DNA of 64,000 nucleotides from Nocardia pneumoniae NBRC 100136 (GTDB taxonomy: Bacteria > Actinomycetota > Actinomycetes > Mycobacteriales > Mycobacteriaceae): NCBI RefSeq assembly GCF_000308755.1, contig NZ_BAGF01000002.1:185340-249339 (forward strand), in the 5' to 3' direction. This document shows, one piece after another, positions 27,412 through 37,075 of the stretch (positions are counted from its first letter, which is position 1; each line of letters opens with the position of its first letter). The notes below the pieces were generated by a model. The model searched no databases, was not told where the DNA came from, and saw only the letters and a program-made list of their open reading frames with translations. Made by a program: the position numbers and the translations under genes.

Positions 27412-28788
27412 ATGGCACCGCAGGACGCGACGATGTACTGGTTGTCCCGACGCACGCGCAACGATCTGTTTCTGCTGTATTGCTTCGCGGATTCTGGACA
27501 ATCGACCGAAGAACTGCGCGCCGCCGTCGCCGAACGTAGCGAACGGATCGCAGACCTGCGGGTGCGCCTGCGCGAACTGCCCGCGGACATCGATTACCCG
27601 TCCTGGACGCCCGGTGAATTCGCCGCCGAGCAATTCGTGGAACACCAACTGGCGGAGCATTATTGGTCGCGGTTGCTGGACGCGCTCGGCGATGTGCTCG
27701 GCACCGGAGTGGACGCGGCCGTGCGTCCGTGGCGGTTGCATGTGTTCCGCGGGATCGTCGACGCACCGGGGCCGGGGAACGGGCCCGCCCTGGTTGCGGT
27801 GCTGCAGATGTCGCATGCGCTCGCCGACGGACGACGCGCCTCGGCGATCGCGCGCGCGTTGTTCAGCGAGTCCGCGGTGGACGAGGATGCCGCGTTTCGG
27901 GGCGGTCATCGAGCGGGGTTGATGCCGGGAGGTGGCGGTGTACTGGCCGATTCGGTCCTGGGACTGCTGCGTATGCCTGTTCGGCTCGCGTCGACCGCGG
28001 TGCGGGGTTACCAAGCCTTTCGGGCGCAGCAGCGACTCGCAGAGTTGACCGAGAGGGGCGAGCTTCCCCCACCGGGAGCGGGTTTCCCGGCCAGCCTGGT
28101 GAATCGGTCCAGGCCCGAGGGGATTTCGCGGCATGCGGTCCGGATGCTCGTGTTCCCGGCCGGAGACCTGCGGGTGCCCGGTCGCACCGTCACCGTTGTC
28201 GTCCTGACCGCGGTGTCGTTGGCGCTCGCTCGCTACCTGGCCGACGATGAGGAGCCCATGCGACGGCTGGGCGCGCAGGTGCCGAGCGCGCTGCCGGAGT
28301 CGTCGCCCAGGCGTGGCATCCGCCCGCGCAACAATTACCGCAGCCTGGGCGTCGACCTGTTCACCGACGAGCCGGATCTGCGTCTGCGCGCCGACAAGAT
28401 CGCCGCCGCGCTCGCCGAGCGACGCCTGCGCGCTCAGCACCCACTCTTGTCCGCCCAGGACCGGGTCACCGCGACCATCCCCGCCCCCTTGCTGCGCCGC
28501 GACGTCGACCGCTATCCGATCGACACCGTCCCGGACTCGATCGCGGGCCACACCGTCGTCTCCAGCGTCCACCGCGGCCCCGCCGACCTGGTCTTCGGCG
28601 GCGGCCCCGTCCGGTTCACCGCGGGCTTCCCGGCTCTGGGCTCCGTCATGCACCTCACCCATGGCGTGCACGGCCTCGGCGACACCGTCACCGTTTCCGT
28701 GCACGCGGACTCCGCGGTCGTCCCCGATGTCGACGCCTACGCCGACCTGCTCCGCTCCGGCGTGAAAGAAGTCATCGCCGCACTGTGA
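27412..28788 (+). CDS. WS/DGAT-like O-acyltransferase
   Basis: A 458-residue protein of the wax ester synthase/diacylglycerol acyltransferase superfamily, which esterifies acyl-CoA to alcohols or diacylglycerol. The start (DATMYWLSRRTRNDLFLLYCF) and length fit. The HHxxxDG active-site motif reads S-H-A-L-A-D-G: the second, catalytic His is kept but the first is Ser. The C-terminal half contains the DUF1298-type 'PRNNYRSLGVDL' (compare the family PLxNxG...) and a final VSVHAD strand. Start chosen at 27412. Divergent from cytochrome b. The substrate is not predictable; it may be a lipid-storage or polyketide-type acyltransferase. Confidence 0.75.
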   Translation: MAPQDATMYWLSRRTRNDLFLLYCFADSGQSTEELRAAVAERSERIADLRVRLRELPADIDYPSWTPGEFAAEQFVEHQLAEHYWSRLLDALGDVLGTGVDAAVRPWRLHVFRGIVDAPGPGNGPALVAVLQMSHALADGRRASAIARALFSESAVDEDAAFRGGHRAGLMPGGGGVLADSVLGLLRMPVRLASTAVRGYQAFRAQQRLAELTERGELPPPGAGFPASLVNRSRPEGISRHAVRMLVFPAGDLRVPGRTVTVVVLTAVSLALARYLADDEEPMRRLGAQVPSALPESSPRRGIRPRNNYRSLGVDLFTDEPDLRLRADKIAAALAERRLRAQHPLLSAQDRVTATIPAPLLRRDVDRYPIDTVPDSIAGHTVVSSVHRGPADLVFGGGPVRFTAGFPALGSVMHLTHGVHGLGDTVTVSVHADSAVVPDVDAYADLLRSGVKEVIAAL

Positions 28789-28816
28789 GTGACGAGCCTG
28801 CCTCCGCCCGCGAGGA

Positions 28817-29455
28817 TCAGGCTCGGGCGAGGGCCGGTACCGACGTGGCCTGCGCGAGTTCACTGGAGACCTTGATCTCGAGTTCGATCCGCGTCGCGCT
28901 GATCACCGAGCGCTCCTCCTCGACCGTGTTCTCGATCGCCCGCGACCACAGCGCCTGGATTTCGGAGATCTCCTCGCCGGTGGCCTCGCCGTCGAGTTCG
29001 ATCCCCCGCCGCTGCAGGGTGATGTTCAGCGCCGCGCCGAGCGTGCGCATCAGATCTTCGCAGCGATTGGGCAGCTTGCGATGCGCCACGACGCGCAGGC
29101 TGCTGATGAAACCGACCGACCCGGAGATGGTTTGGCGCAGTTCCTCACCCACCTGGTCCAGCTCGTCGTCCGCCCACCGGTCACAGTGCATCAACCGCTG
29201 ACGGACCTCGCTGGAGATCGCCAGCACGGAAGACACCGAGGCCAGCACGGATTCCCGCCTCCACCTGTCGTGTTCCCGGCGATCCGCCGCCGCGTTCGTC
29301 AACTCCACATTCCGTTGCGCGGCATCGAGCGTGACCCGGTTCCGCTCGTCCGCGGCGGTGACCGCCGCACGGTTCGTGCGGTTGTTGACCAGCACACCGA
29401 CCAATGCCGCAAGGGCGACGACGAGGGAACCGAAGAGTGGAAGCCACTGAGTCAC
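28817..29455 (-). CDS. Membrane-anchored coiled-coil protein
   Basis: A 212-residue protein. One N-terminal membrane helix (LPLFGSLVVALAALVGVLV) is followed by a charged helical region (NRAAVTAADERNRVTLDAA) and a long alpha-helical cytoplasmic part with two Cys. Not recognised as a named family. GTG start at 29455 places the helix at the very N-terminus. Last gene of a minus-strand run (XRE regulator, flavoprotein, SLOG protein, this gene). It could be the membrane output of that group, which is inference only. Confidence 0.6.
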   Translation of the reverse strand: MTQWLPLFGSLVVALAALVGVLVNNRTNRAAVTAADERNRVTLDAAQRNVELTNAAADRREHDRWRRESVLASVSSVLAISSEVRQRLMHCDRWADDELDQVGEELRQTISGSVGFISSLRVVAHRKLPNRCEDLMRTLGAALNITLQRRGIELDGEATGEEISEIQALWSRAIENTVEEERSVISATRIELEIKVSSELAQATSVPALARA

Positions 29456-29569
29456 GGGGAGATCATCGCATCGTAATCGGAAGTCGCACAGTCTTGATCG
29501 CACGATTCCGAATCGCTGCGGCACCGAGCCTTCCCGGTCCACCGAGGTCGGCAACGGAACCACCAGTCG

Positions 29570-30046
29570 TCAGCCCCGTGCGGCACCTTCCGGCCACACG
29601 ACATCGACCGGCACGCCACGTTCACGCGCGAGTTCCACCACGCTCGCGGTGCCGGCCTTCTGTCCGTCCTCGCCGTCCCACACCGCCACGAGCCGATCCA
29701 CCGACCCCACCACGGCATCGTTCGCCGCCTCGTACGCTTCCCGGCCCGCGTTATCGAATTCCATCACCCGCACCTGCGCAGCCCGGCTGATCAGGTCGTC
29801 GAACGACTCGGCGTGGTCCGGCTTCACCTTCGTTTCACGGTAGTTCCGTGACGGCAGCACCACCTCGAGCTGACCGCCCGCGTCGAGCACCGCTTGCGCG
29901 AACACGGAATCCGCGCCGCGCGCGAGGCAGCTGACGCCGACCAGGCTGCTCGGGTCGTGCTCGTCGAGTAGCGCGCGCACCGCCTTGTAGACCAATGGCG
30001 CTGTCGCCTCGGTGATGTTCATATGCCCTGTGACACCGATTCGCAT
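29570..30046 (-). CDS. SLOG-type nucleotide-binding protein
   Basis: A 158-residue Rossmannoid protein. It starts RIGVTGHMNI, has the glycine-rich 'LARGADSVFAQAVLDAGG', the VVLPSRNY strand, then 'VDRLVAVWDGEDGQKAGTASVVELARERG'. These features match the SLOG superfamily (DprA/LOG-like), which binds or processes nucleotide/NAD-derived ligands. Start at 30046 chosen because the conserved strand begins there. Followed 114 bp later by a membrane-anchored protein in the same direction. Enzymatic activity is not known. Confidence 0.75.
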   Translation of the reverse strand: MRIGVTGHMNITEATAPLVYKAVRALLDEHDPSSLVGVSCLARGADSVFAQAVLDAGGQLEVVLPSRNYRETKVKPDHAESFDDLISRAAQVRVMEFDNAGREAYEAANDAVVGSVDRLVAVWDGEDGQKAGTASVVELARERGVPVDVVWPEGAARG

Positions 30047-30134
30047 ACCGATTGCTCCTATGTGGTGGCGGCGATGAGTGGATGCATCCATTCCTGGAGG
30101 TCGGCGGTCCGCGCGCGTTGACGTGGACGATCCG

Positions 30135-30665
30135 TCATTTCCCGCTGCTCAGGGCGGGGTGTGCCAGCAGCGCCTTCCAGGCGGTGCCCCAACCGACTGT
30201 GTCCGGCTCGGCGTCACCGCTGTCGACCACCGTGACGCCCCACTCGGACAGCTTCCCAACGGCATCTCGCAACGCCGGGAAACGCAAAAGCTCCGGCTTC
30301 GCGTATGGCACGGCCACCACTGGAAGTCCGCGACCCACGGCCTCGACCAGCATCCCCACCGGCAGTGTATCGGCGATTCCCAGTGACCATTTCGCCAACG
30401 AATTCGCTGTGATCGGCGCGGCAATTACCGCGTCGGGCGGTGGCAGCACATCGAGCGTGCCGGGCTCCTTGAACTGGGACCGCACCGGATGCCCGGTCAG
30501 GGCTGCCAGCGCATCGGCGTCGATGAATCGGTAGCCGTTGGGGGATGCGATCACGCATACGTCCCAGCCGTCGGCTTGGGCGTATGCGACGAGCTCGCCG
30601 ACCTCGTTCGCTGGCGTCGCGCCGGTCACGATCACGTACAGGACGGGGCTTCGCTGATCGTTCAT
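30135..30665 (-). CDS. Flavoprotein (PPC decarboxylase-like)
   Basis: A 176-residue flavodoxin-fold protein of the flavoprotein family (PF02441), related to phosphopantothenoylcysteine decarboxylase and lantibiotic decarboxylases. It starts VLYVIVTGATPANEVGELV. It contains 'DAVIAAPITANSLAKWSLGIADTL', corresponding to the (A)PxTANTxAKxxxGIADxL cofactor/active-site segment of the family. XRE-TPR genes beside such flavoproteins are common in actinomycetes. 37 bp after the XRE gene stop. Substrate unknown. Confidence 0.82.
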   Translation of the reverse strand: MNDQRSPVLYVIVTGATPANEVGELVAYAQADGWDVCVIASPNGYRFIDADALAALTGHPVRSQFKEPGTLDVLPPPDAVIAAPITANSLAKWSLGIADTLPVGMLVEAVGRGLPVVAVPYAKPELLRFPALRDAVGKLSEWGVTVVDSGDAEPDTVGWGTAWKALLAHPALSSGK

Positions 30666-30702
30666 ACCGCCATCGTGTCAGCTTCCTCTGTCCCTGCGTC
30701 GG

Positions 30703-31932
30703 CTAGGCAGGAACAGCACCGACCCGCTTTGCGAGCCGACCCAGGTCACCGGTCGTCATCGAACGGCGCGCGGCGCGCATCATGTGCCCGACCAGTTCGC
30801 GCACGACGGCCATCGACCGTACATTCTGTGGCGCGATGTGTTCGGCGCGCAGCAGGGCATTCAGAGCCGCCGGGTAGTCGTGACAGAGGGCGTGCGCGCG
30901 GCCCAGTTCGACGAAGTACTGTGCTCGCCTGCTCGCCGCGGCGATAGCACCGGGCGGCAGCTCGGCGGCAACTTCGAGAACCCGGACCGGATCGCGTTGC
31001 TCCAACGCTACCGACATCCGCCACACCATCACGTTGTCCGTGCCGAAGGTTGGATTGCGGAGAATCGACCAACCTGGCTGCGCACCGGCAAGCCGCCCCG
31101 CCACCTCGTCTGCGGCGTCGAAGTAGGTTTCCGCTTCCTTGCCTGCTGCGGCGGCCGCAAGAGCGCTCTGCAGGTGCAGCATTCCGAACGTCTCCAGTTC
31201 TCCGAGCGTACGGGCTTGCTCCTCCAGCCGGTCGATTGCGCGCGTCGCGCATGTCAATGCTGCATCCACTGAACCGGGCCGCGATAACAAGACCTGGCTG
31301 CGCGCGAATGCCGCAGCGGCGTCAGTGGCAGCATCACCGGTATTTCGAGCGGCCTCCTCAACGATCTGCGTCGCCGTCCATGCCTGCGCGGTGTACCCGC
31401 GCACACGCAACGCGATAGCGGCGTCGGAAGCGAGCCCCGCCAGAAGATTCCATGCCCGATCTGCGTCCGCGCCAGTGTCATCCATCGTATGGCGGAAGCT
31501 TTCGGTCAGTAGCGGACCAAGCATCGAGCTCAATACGGCGAAGTCCCATTCGATGAGTGCGGTGCTCACCCGCTGTCCCGCATAGGCAAGTTCGTCCAGG
31601 GTCATCGGTGGCCCAGTTGGTGTCACGTTCCCGGCAGCCCACAGCGCAGTCTCGATGTCGGCGACCGCGGCGTGGAACGACACCGCCGCTGGGTCGGTCT
31701 CGTCAGCTGGGTGACCTGTGAGGTCACCAACCCGGACACCGAGCGCATCAGACAATGCGTACAGCAAGCGACGGGAATCAATTGGACGATCGCCAGTCTC
31801 GTACTTGGCGATCGCGCCTCTACTCACACCGACTCGATCGGCCAGCAACTGCTGCGACCACCCACGGCGACGGCGAATGGCACGTATCTGCTGTCCGATG
31901 AATCGACCATCCCCGTACTGAAGCTCGCTCAT
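30703..31932 (-). CDS. XRE-family regulator with TPR-like C-terminal domain
   Basis: A 409-residue regulator. The helix-turn-helix lies at about residues 14-68 (IRAIRRRRGWSQQLLADRVGVS, RGAIAKYETGDRPID). A long all-helical repeat domain with many Ala-rich pairs, similar to TPR sensor domains, follows. ATG at 31932 is preceded by AGGGGA. It heads a minus-strand run with a flavoprotein and a SLOG protein, and probably controls it. The signal is unknown. Confidence 0.85.
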   Translation of the reverse strand: MSELQYGDGRFIGQQIRAIRRRRGWSQQLLADRVGVSRGAIAKYETGDRPIDSRRLLYALSDALGVRVGDLTGHPADETDPAAVSFHAAVADIETALWAAGNVTPTGPPMTLDELAYAGQRVSTALIEWDFAVLSSMLGPLLTESFRHTMDDTGADADRAWNLLAGLASDAAIALRVRGYTAQAWTATQIVEEAARNTGDAATDAAAAFARSQVLLSRPGSVDAALTCATRAIDRLEEQARTLGELETFGMLHLQSALAAAAAGKEAETYFDAADEVAGRLAGAQPGWSILRNPTFGTDNVMVWRMSVALEQRDPVRVLEVAAELPPGAIAAASRRAQYFVELGRAHALCHDYPAALNALLRAEHIAPQNVRSMAVVRELVGHMMRAARRSMTTGDLGRLAKRVGAVPA

Positions 31933-32098
31933 GTGCACATTCCCCTCAGCGGCACGTGAAAGCCCGACGTTGGTGATTGTCCCGCAGCGGAACAGTTTCA
32001 GCTGCCGAAGGCGCAAACCTGATGAGCAGCACAATGCGCCAGGTCTCGCAGGTCGGTCCGGTGTCGGTGTGCATTCGAACGCCTACCAGGAAGCTGCC

Positions 32099-32278
32099 AT
32101 GCATATTTCGCAGGACACTCGGGACCTGTGGGCCGCGCGGTACCGCGATTGCGCGGCCGAGCCCACCGATCTCGATCTGGACCGCGCCCGATTCATCCTC
32201 GCCGAGCACGCCGCCCATGGCGACCGATGCCTGCCATACCTCGCGGCCATGGCCTACTCCTTCGGGTCTCAGGGATAG
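32099..32278 (+). CDS. Small hypothetical protein
   Basis: A 59-residue acidic protein (starts MHISQDTRDLWAARYRDC). AGGAAG lies 5 nt before the ATG. Helical with two Cys; no membrane segment or known domain. Divergent from the XRE regulator and just upstream of the broken DUF4254 gene. Confidence 0.45.
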   Translation: MHISQDTRDLWAARYRDCAAEPTDLDLDRARFILAEHAAHGDRCLPYLAAMAYSFGSQG

Positions 32279-32289
32279 CCGATCGGAAC

Positions 32290-32783
32290 ATGAACGCGAC
32301 CAATGACTCTCGGCACAGCGGAATAACTGCCGAACATATGAAGAGGGGTCAGGGGATACCGGACTGGCATCAGCTCTGCGCCGCATTCCGCGGCACGGTC
32401 GGCCACAACCCGGGCGACCACCTGATCACCCGATGGGCGCAAAGCCTCGCGCATCTACACCGCAGTCGCCGCATCAACCCAGCACGTACCACTGAGTCGA
32501 TTGCCGCCGTGCCGATCTCGTGGCGCTGATCAACCAGTGGGTCAGCAACCACATACAGCCGGTCCACGGCCGCGCCGAACTCGTCGGCCCGACAGCGGAC
32601 GCCCTCGCGTCGGCCTACGTCGCGGCCGAGTTCCTGCTGGTCCACACCGACGTGCCCGAGGAAACCATGCATGCAGCTTGGTCGACGGTCGGATACCTCG
32701 CTACCCAGTGGACCGACCTCGTCACCGAGGTGATCGACGGGCAGCCGTGCATACGCGACTACCCACGGGGCCACCAGCGATGA
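32290..32783 (+). pseudogene. DUF4254 family gene broken by a frameshift
   Basis: The upstream frame (32290-32529) gives WHQLCAAFRG...ITRWAQSLAHLH, the usual start of DUF4254 proteins, but runs into an unrelated end and stop. The next frame, read from about 32499, continues the family with DCRRADLVALINQWV, then LVHTDVPEETMHAAW and YLATQWTDLVTEVI, and stops at 32783. A net -1 shift near 32496-32502 (sequence TCGATTGC) joins them. Loss of one ATCG unit from an ancestral TCGATCGATTGC would explain it. The second part lacks its own good start except ATG 32520. Either a pseudogene or a sequence error. Function of the family is unknown. Confidence 0.65.
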
Positions 32784-33016
32784 TGCTCACCGCAGTACTA
32801 GCGATGATCATGGCCGCGGCATGGGTTGCCATATTCGCAGTCGTCCTTCTCGTCGCAGGGATGCTGACCGGTGGACCGCCGAGCGGACCGCGTGTCAGCG
32901 AGATCGACGACCGGCTCAGCCACGAGTCTCCGATCCGACCGCTCACGGTCGAGCAGGCCACCCAGCAGTGGCCCCGGCATTTCGGATGCCGCCTCAGCTA
33001 CTGCGCACGCAAATGA
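32780..33016 (+). CDS. Small membrane protein overlapping the DUF4254 stop
   Basis: A 78-residue protein with one N-terminal membrane helix (LAMIMAAAWVAIFAVVLLVAG) and a short polar tail ending in two Cys. ATG at 32780 overlaps the preceding stop (ATGA), suggesting coupling to the DUF4254 reading frame. No family recognised. Confidence 0.55.
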   Translation: MMLTAVLAMIMAAAWVAIFAVVLLVAGMLTGGPPSGPRVSEIDDRLSHESPIRPLTVEQATQQWPRHFGCRLSYCARK

Positions 33017-33056
33017 CTGGACCGAGGTACTCGTCTCGTAGATGGGAGACTGGATA

Positions 33057-33347
33057 ATGGCGGAGCCGATCGTCCACACGCCCATGTACGAGCAGCTGCT
33101 CGCCGACGCCGAACGGCTCGCGCGCGACCGCGGCGACGGATGGGTCGGTGTCGAGCACGTCTTGATCGCTGCCTTCTCCGACCCCGACGCAATCTCGACC
33201 GTTGAGCTGCGCGATCGGATGGGCGTCGATCCCGCCGAACTGATCCGCCGGTTGGCGCAAATCATCGATGCCCCGGTCCCCGGCCCGGGCGAGTACCGGG
33301 TGCGCAGCCTGGACGGCACGACCGTAATTCGGTCGGTCGATGGCTAG
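33057..33347 (+). CDS. Clp N-domain-like small protein
   Basis: A 96-residue protein resembling a single Clp repeat (R domain): 'YEQLLADAERLARDRGDGWVGVEHVLIAAFSDPD', with the EHVL..A core. No ATPase domain follows, so it may act as a free adaptor or decoy, or be a remnant. Start at 33057 chosen because GGGAGA lies 8 nt upstream. It ends the accessory stretch before tRNA-Ser(GGA). Confidence 0.65.
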   Translation: MAEPIVHTPMYEQLLADAERLARDRGDGWVGVEHVLIAAFSDPDAISTVELRDRMGVDPAELIRRLAQIIDAPVPGPGEYRVRSLDGTTVIRSVDG

Positions 33348-33432
33348 CCAGGTCATTCGGTCAGCGGCTCTCTGCCATCCCGTCGTCAGCGGGCCGCGCA
33401 ACGGGTTTCTAGGGGAGGTACTTGTTACGCAG

Positions 33433-33477
33433 AACGGCCCGGGTTGGAAGCGGGAAAAGCTTCTGACCCGGGCCGTT
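33433..33477 (-). terminator. Hairpin terminator downstream of tRNA-Ser(GGA)
   Basis: A long stem: 33433-33444 pairs with 33466-33477 over 12 bp, then after a TG/TG internal loop GAAGC pairs with GCTTC. It lies 4 nt beyond the 3' end of the minus-strand tRNA. Confidence 0.75.
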
Positions 33478-33481
33478 GTGG

Positions 33482-33566
33482 CGGAGGATAGGGGATTTGA
33501 ACCCCTGAGGGCGTTAACCCAACCCGCGTTCCAGGCGAGCGCCATAGGCCACTAGGCGAATCCTCC
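33482..33566 (-). tRNA. tRNA-Ser (anticodon GGA)
   Basis: An 85-nt class II tRNA on the minus strand. The acceptor arms GGAGGAT and ATCCTCC pair perfectly, with discriminator G. Anticodon stem CTCGC/GCGGG, loop CTGGAAC, anticodon GGA (reads UCC/UCU). Long variable arm; T-loop TTCAAAT. Its 3' end faces the accessory block at 28.8-33.4 kb. Confidence 0.95.
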
Positions 33567-33695
33567 GTGGAGCAGCATACCGGTAGGGCCGGGCTGGTCG
33601 CCAAATAGGGGCGGAGAATGGGGCGAAGTGCCTGGTGGGGCGGGGTAGTGGACCCCGGGGGATGGACCTGTGGGTAGGAGCGGCTACACTGGCCG

Positions 33696-33786
33696 ACGGA
33701 TCCCGCGCGGCGCGCATCCTGTGAACCCCCCCAGGGCCGGAAGGCAGCAAGGGTCAACGGGCTCTGCCGGGTGCGCGGGGTCCCCT
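33696..33786 (+). ncRNA. ffs: Signal recognition particle RNA, small bacterial (4.5S) type
   Basis: The universal SRP core AGGGCCGGAAGGCAGCAAG is at 33733-33751 and the partner strand GGGCTCTGCCGGGTGCG follows. Outer arms 33698-33708 and 33773-33783 pair over 11 bp with one G-U-type mismatch, giving the hairpin of about 90 nt expected for 4.5S RNA. Place between tRNA-Ser and the aspartate aminotransferase matches my recollection of mycobacteria. Exact ends are estimated. Confidence 0.88.
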
Positions 33787-33862
33787 TTCAGAGGGCTCGC
33801 GCGGACAGGTGGTCCGCCGTCGGATAACGCCTCCAATTCCGGGCAACGCACGGGTAACGTGA

Positions 33863-35260
<1,398 letters not shown>

Positions 35261-35281
35261 TCCAGACCGAACACGCGATCG

Positions 35282-35308
35282 CGCCCGGCACGGACTTCGT
35301 GCCGGGCG
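35282..35308 (+). terminator. Hairpin terminator after the aminotransferase
   Basis: An 11-bp stem (35282-35292 with 35298-35308), 5-nt loop, then TTCGCATTCT. 21 nt after the stop codon. Confidence 0.8.
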
Positions 35309-35600
35309 TTCGCATTCTCCGCGCAGCCCGCAGAGTCTCTCCCCGCCACCCCGGCCGGAGGGTGCCTGGAGAGCGCAGCCGGGCGATGTATGTCCGCAGC
35401 CCCGCGGCGGGCTGAGGGACCGAAGAGCGGGCGCAGTGGGGCGTGGTTTATCCACAACCTCGCGTCGGGCTCCCGCGAGGGCAAGGCAGCCGCCGCGGGA
35501 CGCGGCCGTGCGCAGCCCCGCGCCGGGCAGAGTGGCAGCCGCAGAACGGTCCTGTCGGGTAAGTCCGTCGAGCCGGGCCGCGCGACGGCGAAGCAGCCGC
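35309..35600. other. Non-coding GC-rich gap with a DnaA-box match
   Basis: 292 bp (340 including the terminator) with no credible gene. It contains TTATCCACA at 35448-35456, a perfect match to the DnaA box, and a short direct repeat CGCAGCCCCGCGSCGGGC at 35395-35412 and 35511-35528. A single box is not evidence of an origin. Confidence 0.4.
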
Positions 35601-36041
35601 TTATCCGGTCTCCAGGAGCGACTTGAGTTGCGCGAGGTCGGCGCGGTTCGCCCGGCGGATCGCCGCCTCGAGCAGGGGCGCGGCGAGTTTCCCCAACCCG
35701 CTGGGCTCGCCGCGGTTGCGCAGCGTCATGCGGGTGCCGCCCGACGGGGTGTCCGCCCAGGTGTAGGTCGTCGCCATTGGGAACGGGCCCTCCGAGGTGC
35801 GCATCACCAGCCGCTCGCCGGGCACGTAGTCCACGACCTCATAGGTGTAGGTCAGCCGCCGCCCCAGGAAGTGGGCGACGAACGCGATCCGCGCGCCGAC
35901 CCGCAGCGGCGGCTCCGTCTGCCAGGTGGCACTGCGGATGCGCGAGTACCAGGCGGGAGCGTGGGCCGGGTCGCCCGCGAAGGCCGCGACCAGCTCGCGT
36001 GAGCGGTCGATCTCGACTTCGGTCAGGACGTCGACGGCCAT
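35601..36041 (-). CDS. SRPBCC (START-like) family protein
   Basis: A 146-residue single-domain protein of the SRPBCC/polyketide-cyclase-like fold: 'VEIDRSRELVAAFAGDPAHAPAWY' at the N-terminus, the 'YEVVDYVPGERLVMRT' strand pair typical of the family, and a C-terminal long helix. ATG start. Starts 9 bp after the methyltransferase stop, so probably the same operon. Binds small hydrophobic ligands in other members; the ligand here is unknown. Confidence 0.82.
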   Translation of the reverse strand: MAVDVLTEVEIDRSRELVAAFAGDPAHAPAWYSRIRSATWQTEPPLRVGARIAFVAHFLGRRLTYTYEVVDYVPGERLVMRTSEGPFPMATTYTWADTPSGGTRMTLRNRGEPSGLGKLAAPLLEAAIRRANRADLAQLKSLLETG

Positions 36042-36050
36042 CGGGCCGGT

Positions 36051-36920
36051 TCAGTGTGGTTTGTGGGCGAGGACGGCGAACATGGTGACCGAGAGGTGGA
36101 TGTCGCCGCTGGCCGCGCCCGCCTCCAGGTCGGTGAGCAGTTGATCGCGCTCCGCCTCGGTGATCGCGCCGCGGGCGACGGCCATCGCCGAGATCCTGGT
36201 GACCAGCGAACCGGCGCCGACGCTGCGGTCCTGCACCAGGGCTTGCGAGCCGACGTCGTCGACCACCAGACCGGCCTTGGTGAGCAGGCCGGGGATGCGG
36301 CGGCCGGACAGCGGGTTGGTGGTCGCCGACACGAGCGTGTCGATCACCTCGCGCACGACCCGCCGGTCGCCGGGGTGCATGATCGCCGTGCCCCAGTCGC
36401 TGTCCACCACCACGACGCGTCCGCCGGGCCGCAGCACGCGCGCGATCTCGTTGGCCGCGCGGGCGGGGGCGGTCAGGTGCTGGAAGACGCGCTCGCACAG
36501 CACGGCGTCGAAGCTGTCCGAGCCGAACGGCACGCCGTAGGCGTCCCCGGAGTGGAACCTGGCCGTCGAGCCCGCCTCGGCGGCCCGGCGTTCCGCGGAA
36601 GCGAGCAGGTGCGGGTCGGGTTCGACGCCGACCGCGCTGCCGTCCGGGCCCACGGTTTCGGCGAAGGCGATGACCTCCGTGCCGGTGCCGGAGCCGATGT
36701 CCACGGCGTGTTCGCCGGGCCGCAGCGCGAGCGCTTCATGCGCCCAGCTGCGCAGGCGGCGGATACCGGGTAGCGCGGCCTGCAGGTCGCGCACGTCGAC
36801 AAGTTGGTCCTGACCTGCTCGGTCGAACCGGTCTGGGCGCAATCCGTAGGTGTTCATGGGCCCGTGTCCATCCCTGGCCGTTGCCGTCGTGTCTGTCGGT
36901 GTCGCCGTCATCTGAGGCAT
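36051..36920 (-). CDS. Class I SAM-dependent methyltransferase
   Basis: A 289-residue enzyme. SAM motif I is VDIGSGTGTEVIAFA; the acidic ribose-binding residue is in VGVEPDP. Motif II/III region 'FDAVLCERVFQHL' and 'VLRPGGRVVVVDSDWGT' follow. It resembles UbiE/COQ5-like methyltransferases. Several starts are possible (36920, 36911 or 36857); 36857 has the best ribosome-binding sequence, AGGGATGG. It is upstream of an SRPBCC gene. Substrate unknown. Confidence 0.82.
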   Translation of the reverse strand: MPQMTATPTDTTATARDGHGPMNTYGLRPDRFDRAGQDQLVDVRDLQAALPGIRRLRSWAHEALALRPGEHAVDIGSGTGTEVIAFAETVGPDGSAVGVEPDPHLLASAERRAAEAGSTARFHSGDAYGVPFGSDSFDAVLCERVFQHLTAPARAANEIARVLRPGGRVVVVDSDWGTAIMHPGDRRVVREVIDTLVSATTNPLSGRRIPGLLTKAGLVVDDVGSQALVQDRSVGAGSLVTRISAMAVARGAITEAERDQLLTDLEAGAASGDIHLSVTMFAVLAHKPH

Positions 36921-37075
36921 GGCCTGGAGCCTACGCGGCGTGTCGTCTACCCGCGCGTAGGCCATGTGACCAGAGTCACTCGCGTGCGTATCGTCGACGA
37001 ACCGGGCGTTCCCGCAGCGTCGGCACCGGTGGGATGATCGAACCGGTCCGGAGTACACCGAGCAGGAGGTAACCG

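Noticed and set aside
33482..33566. Integrase or att repeat expected for an island at this tRNA
   Set aside because: No integrase gene and no second copy of the tRNA 3' end seen within the accessory block.
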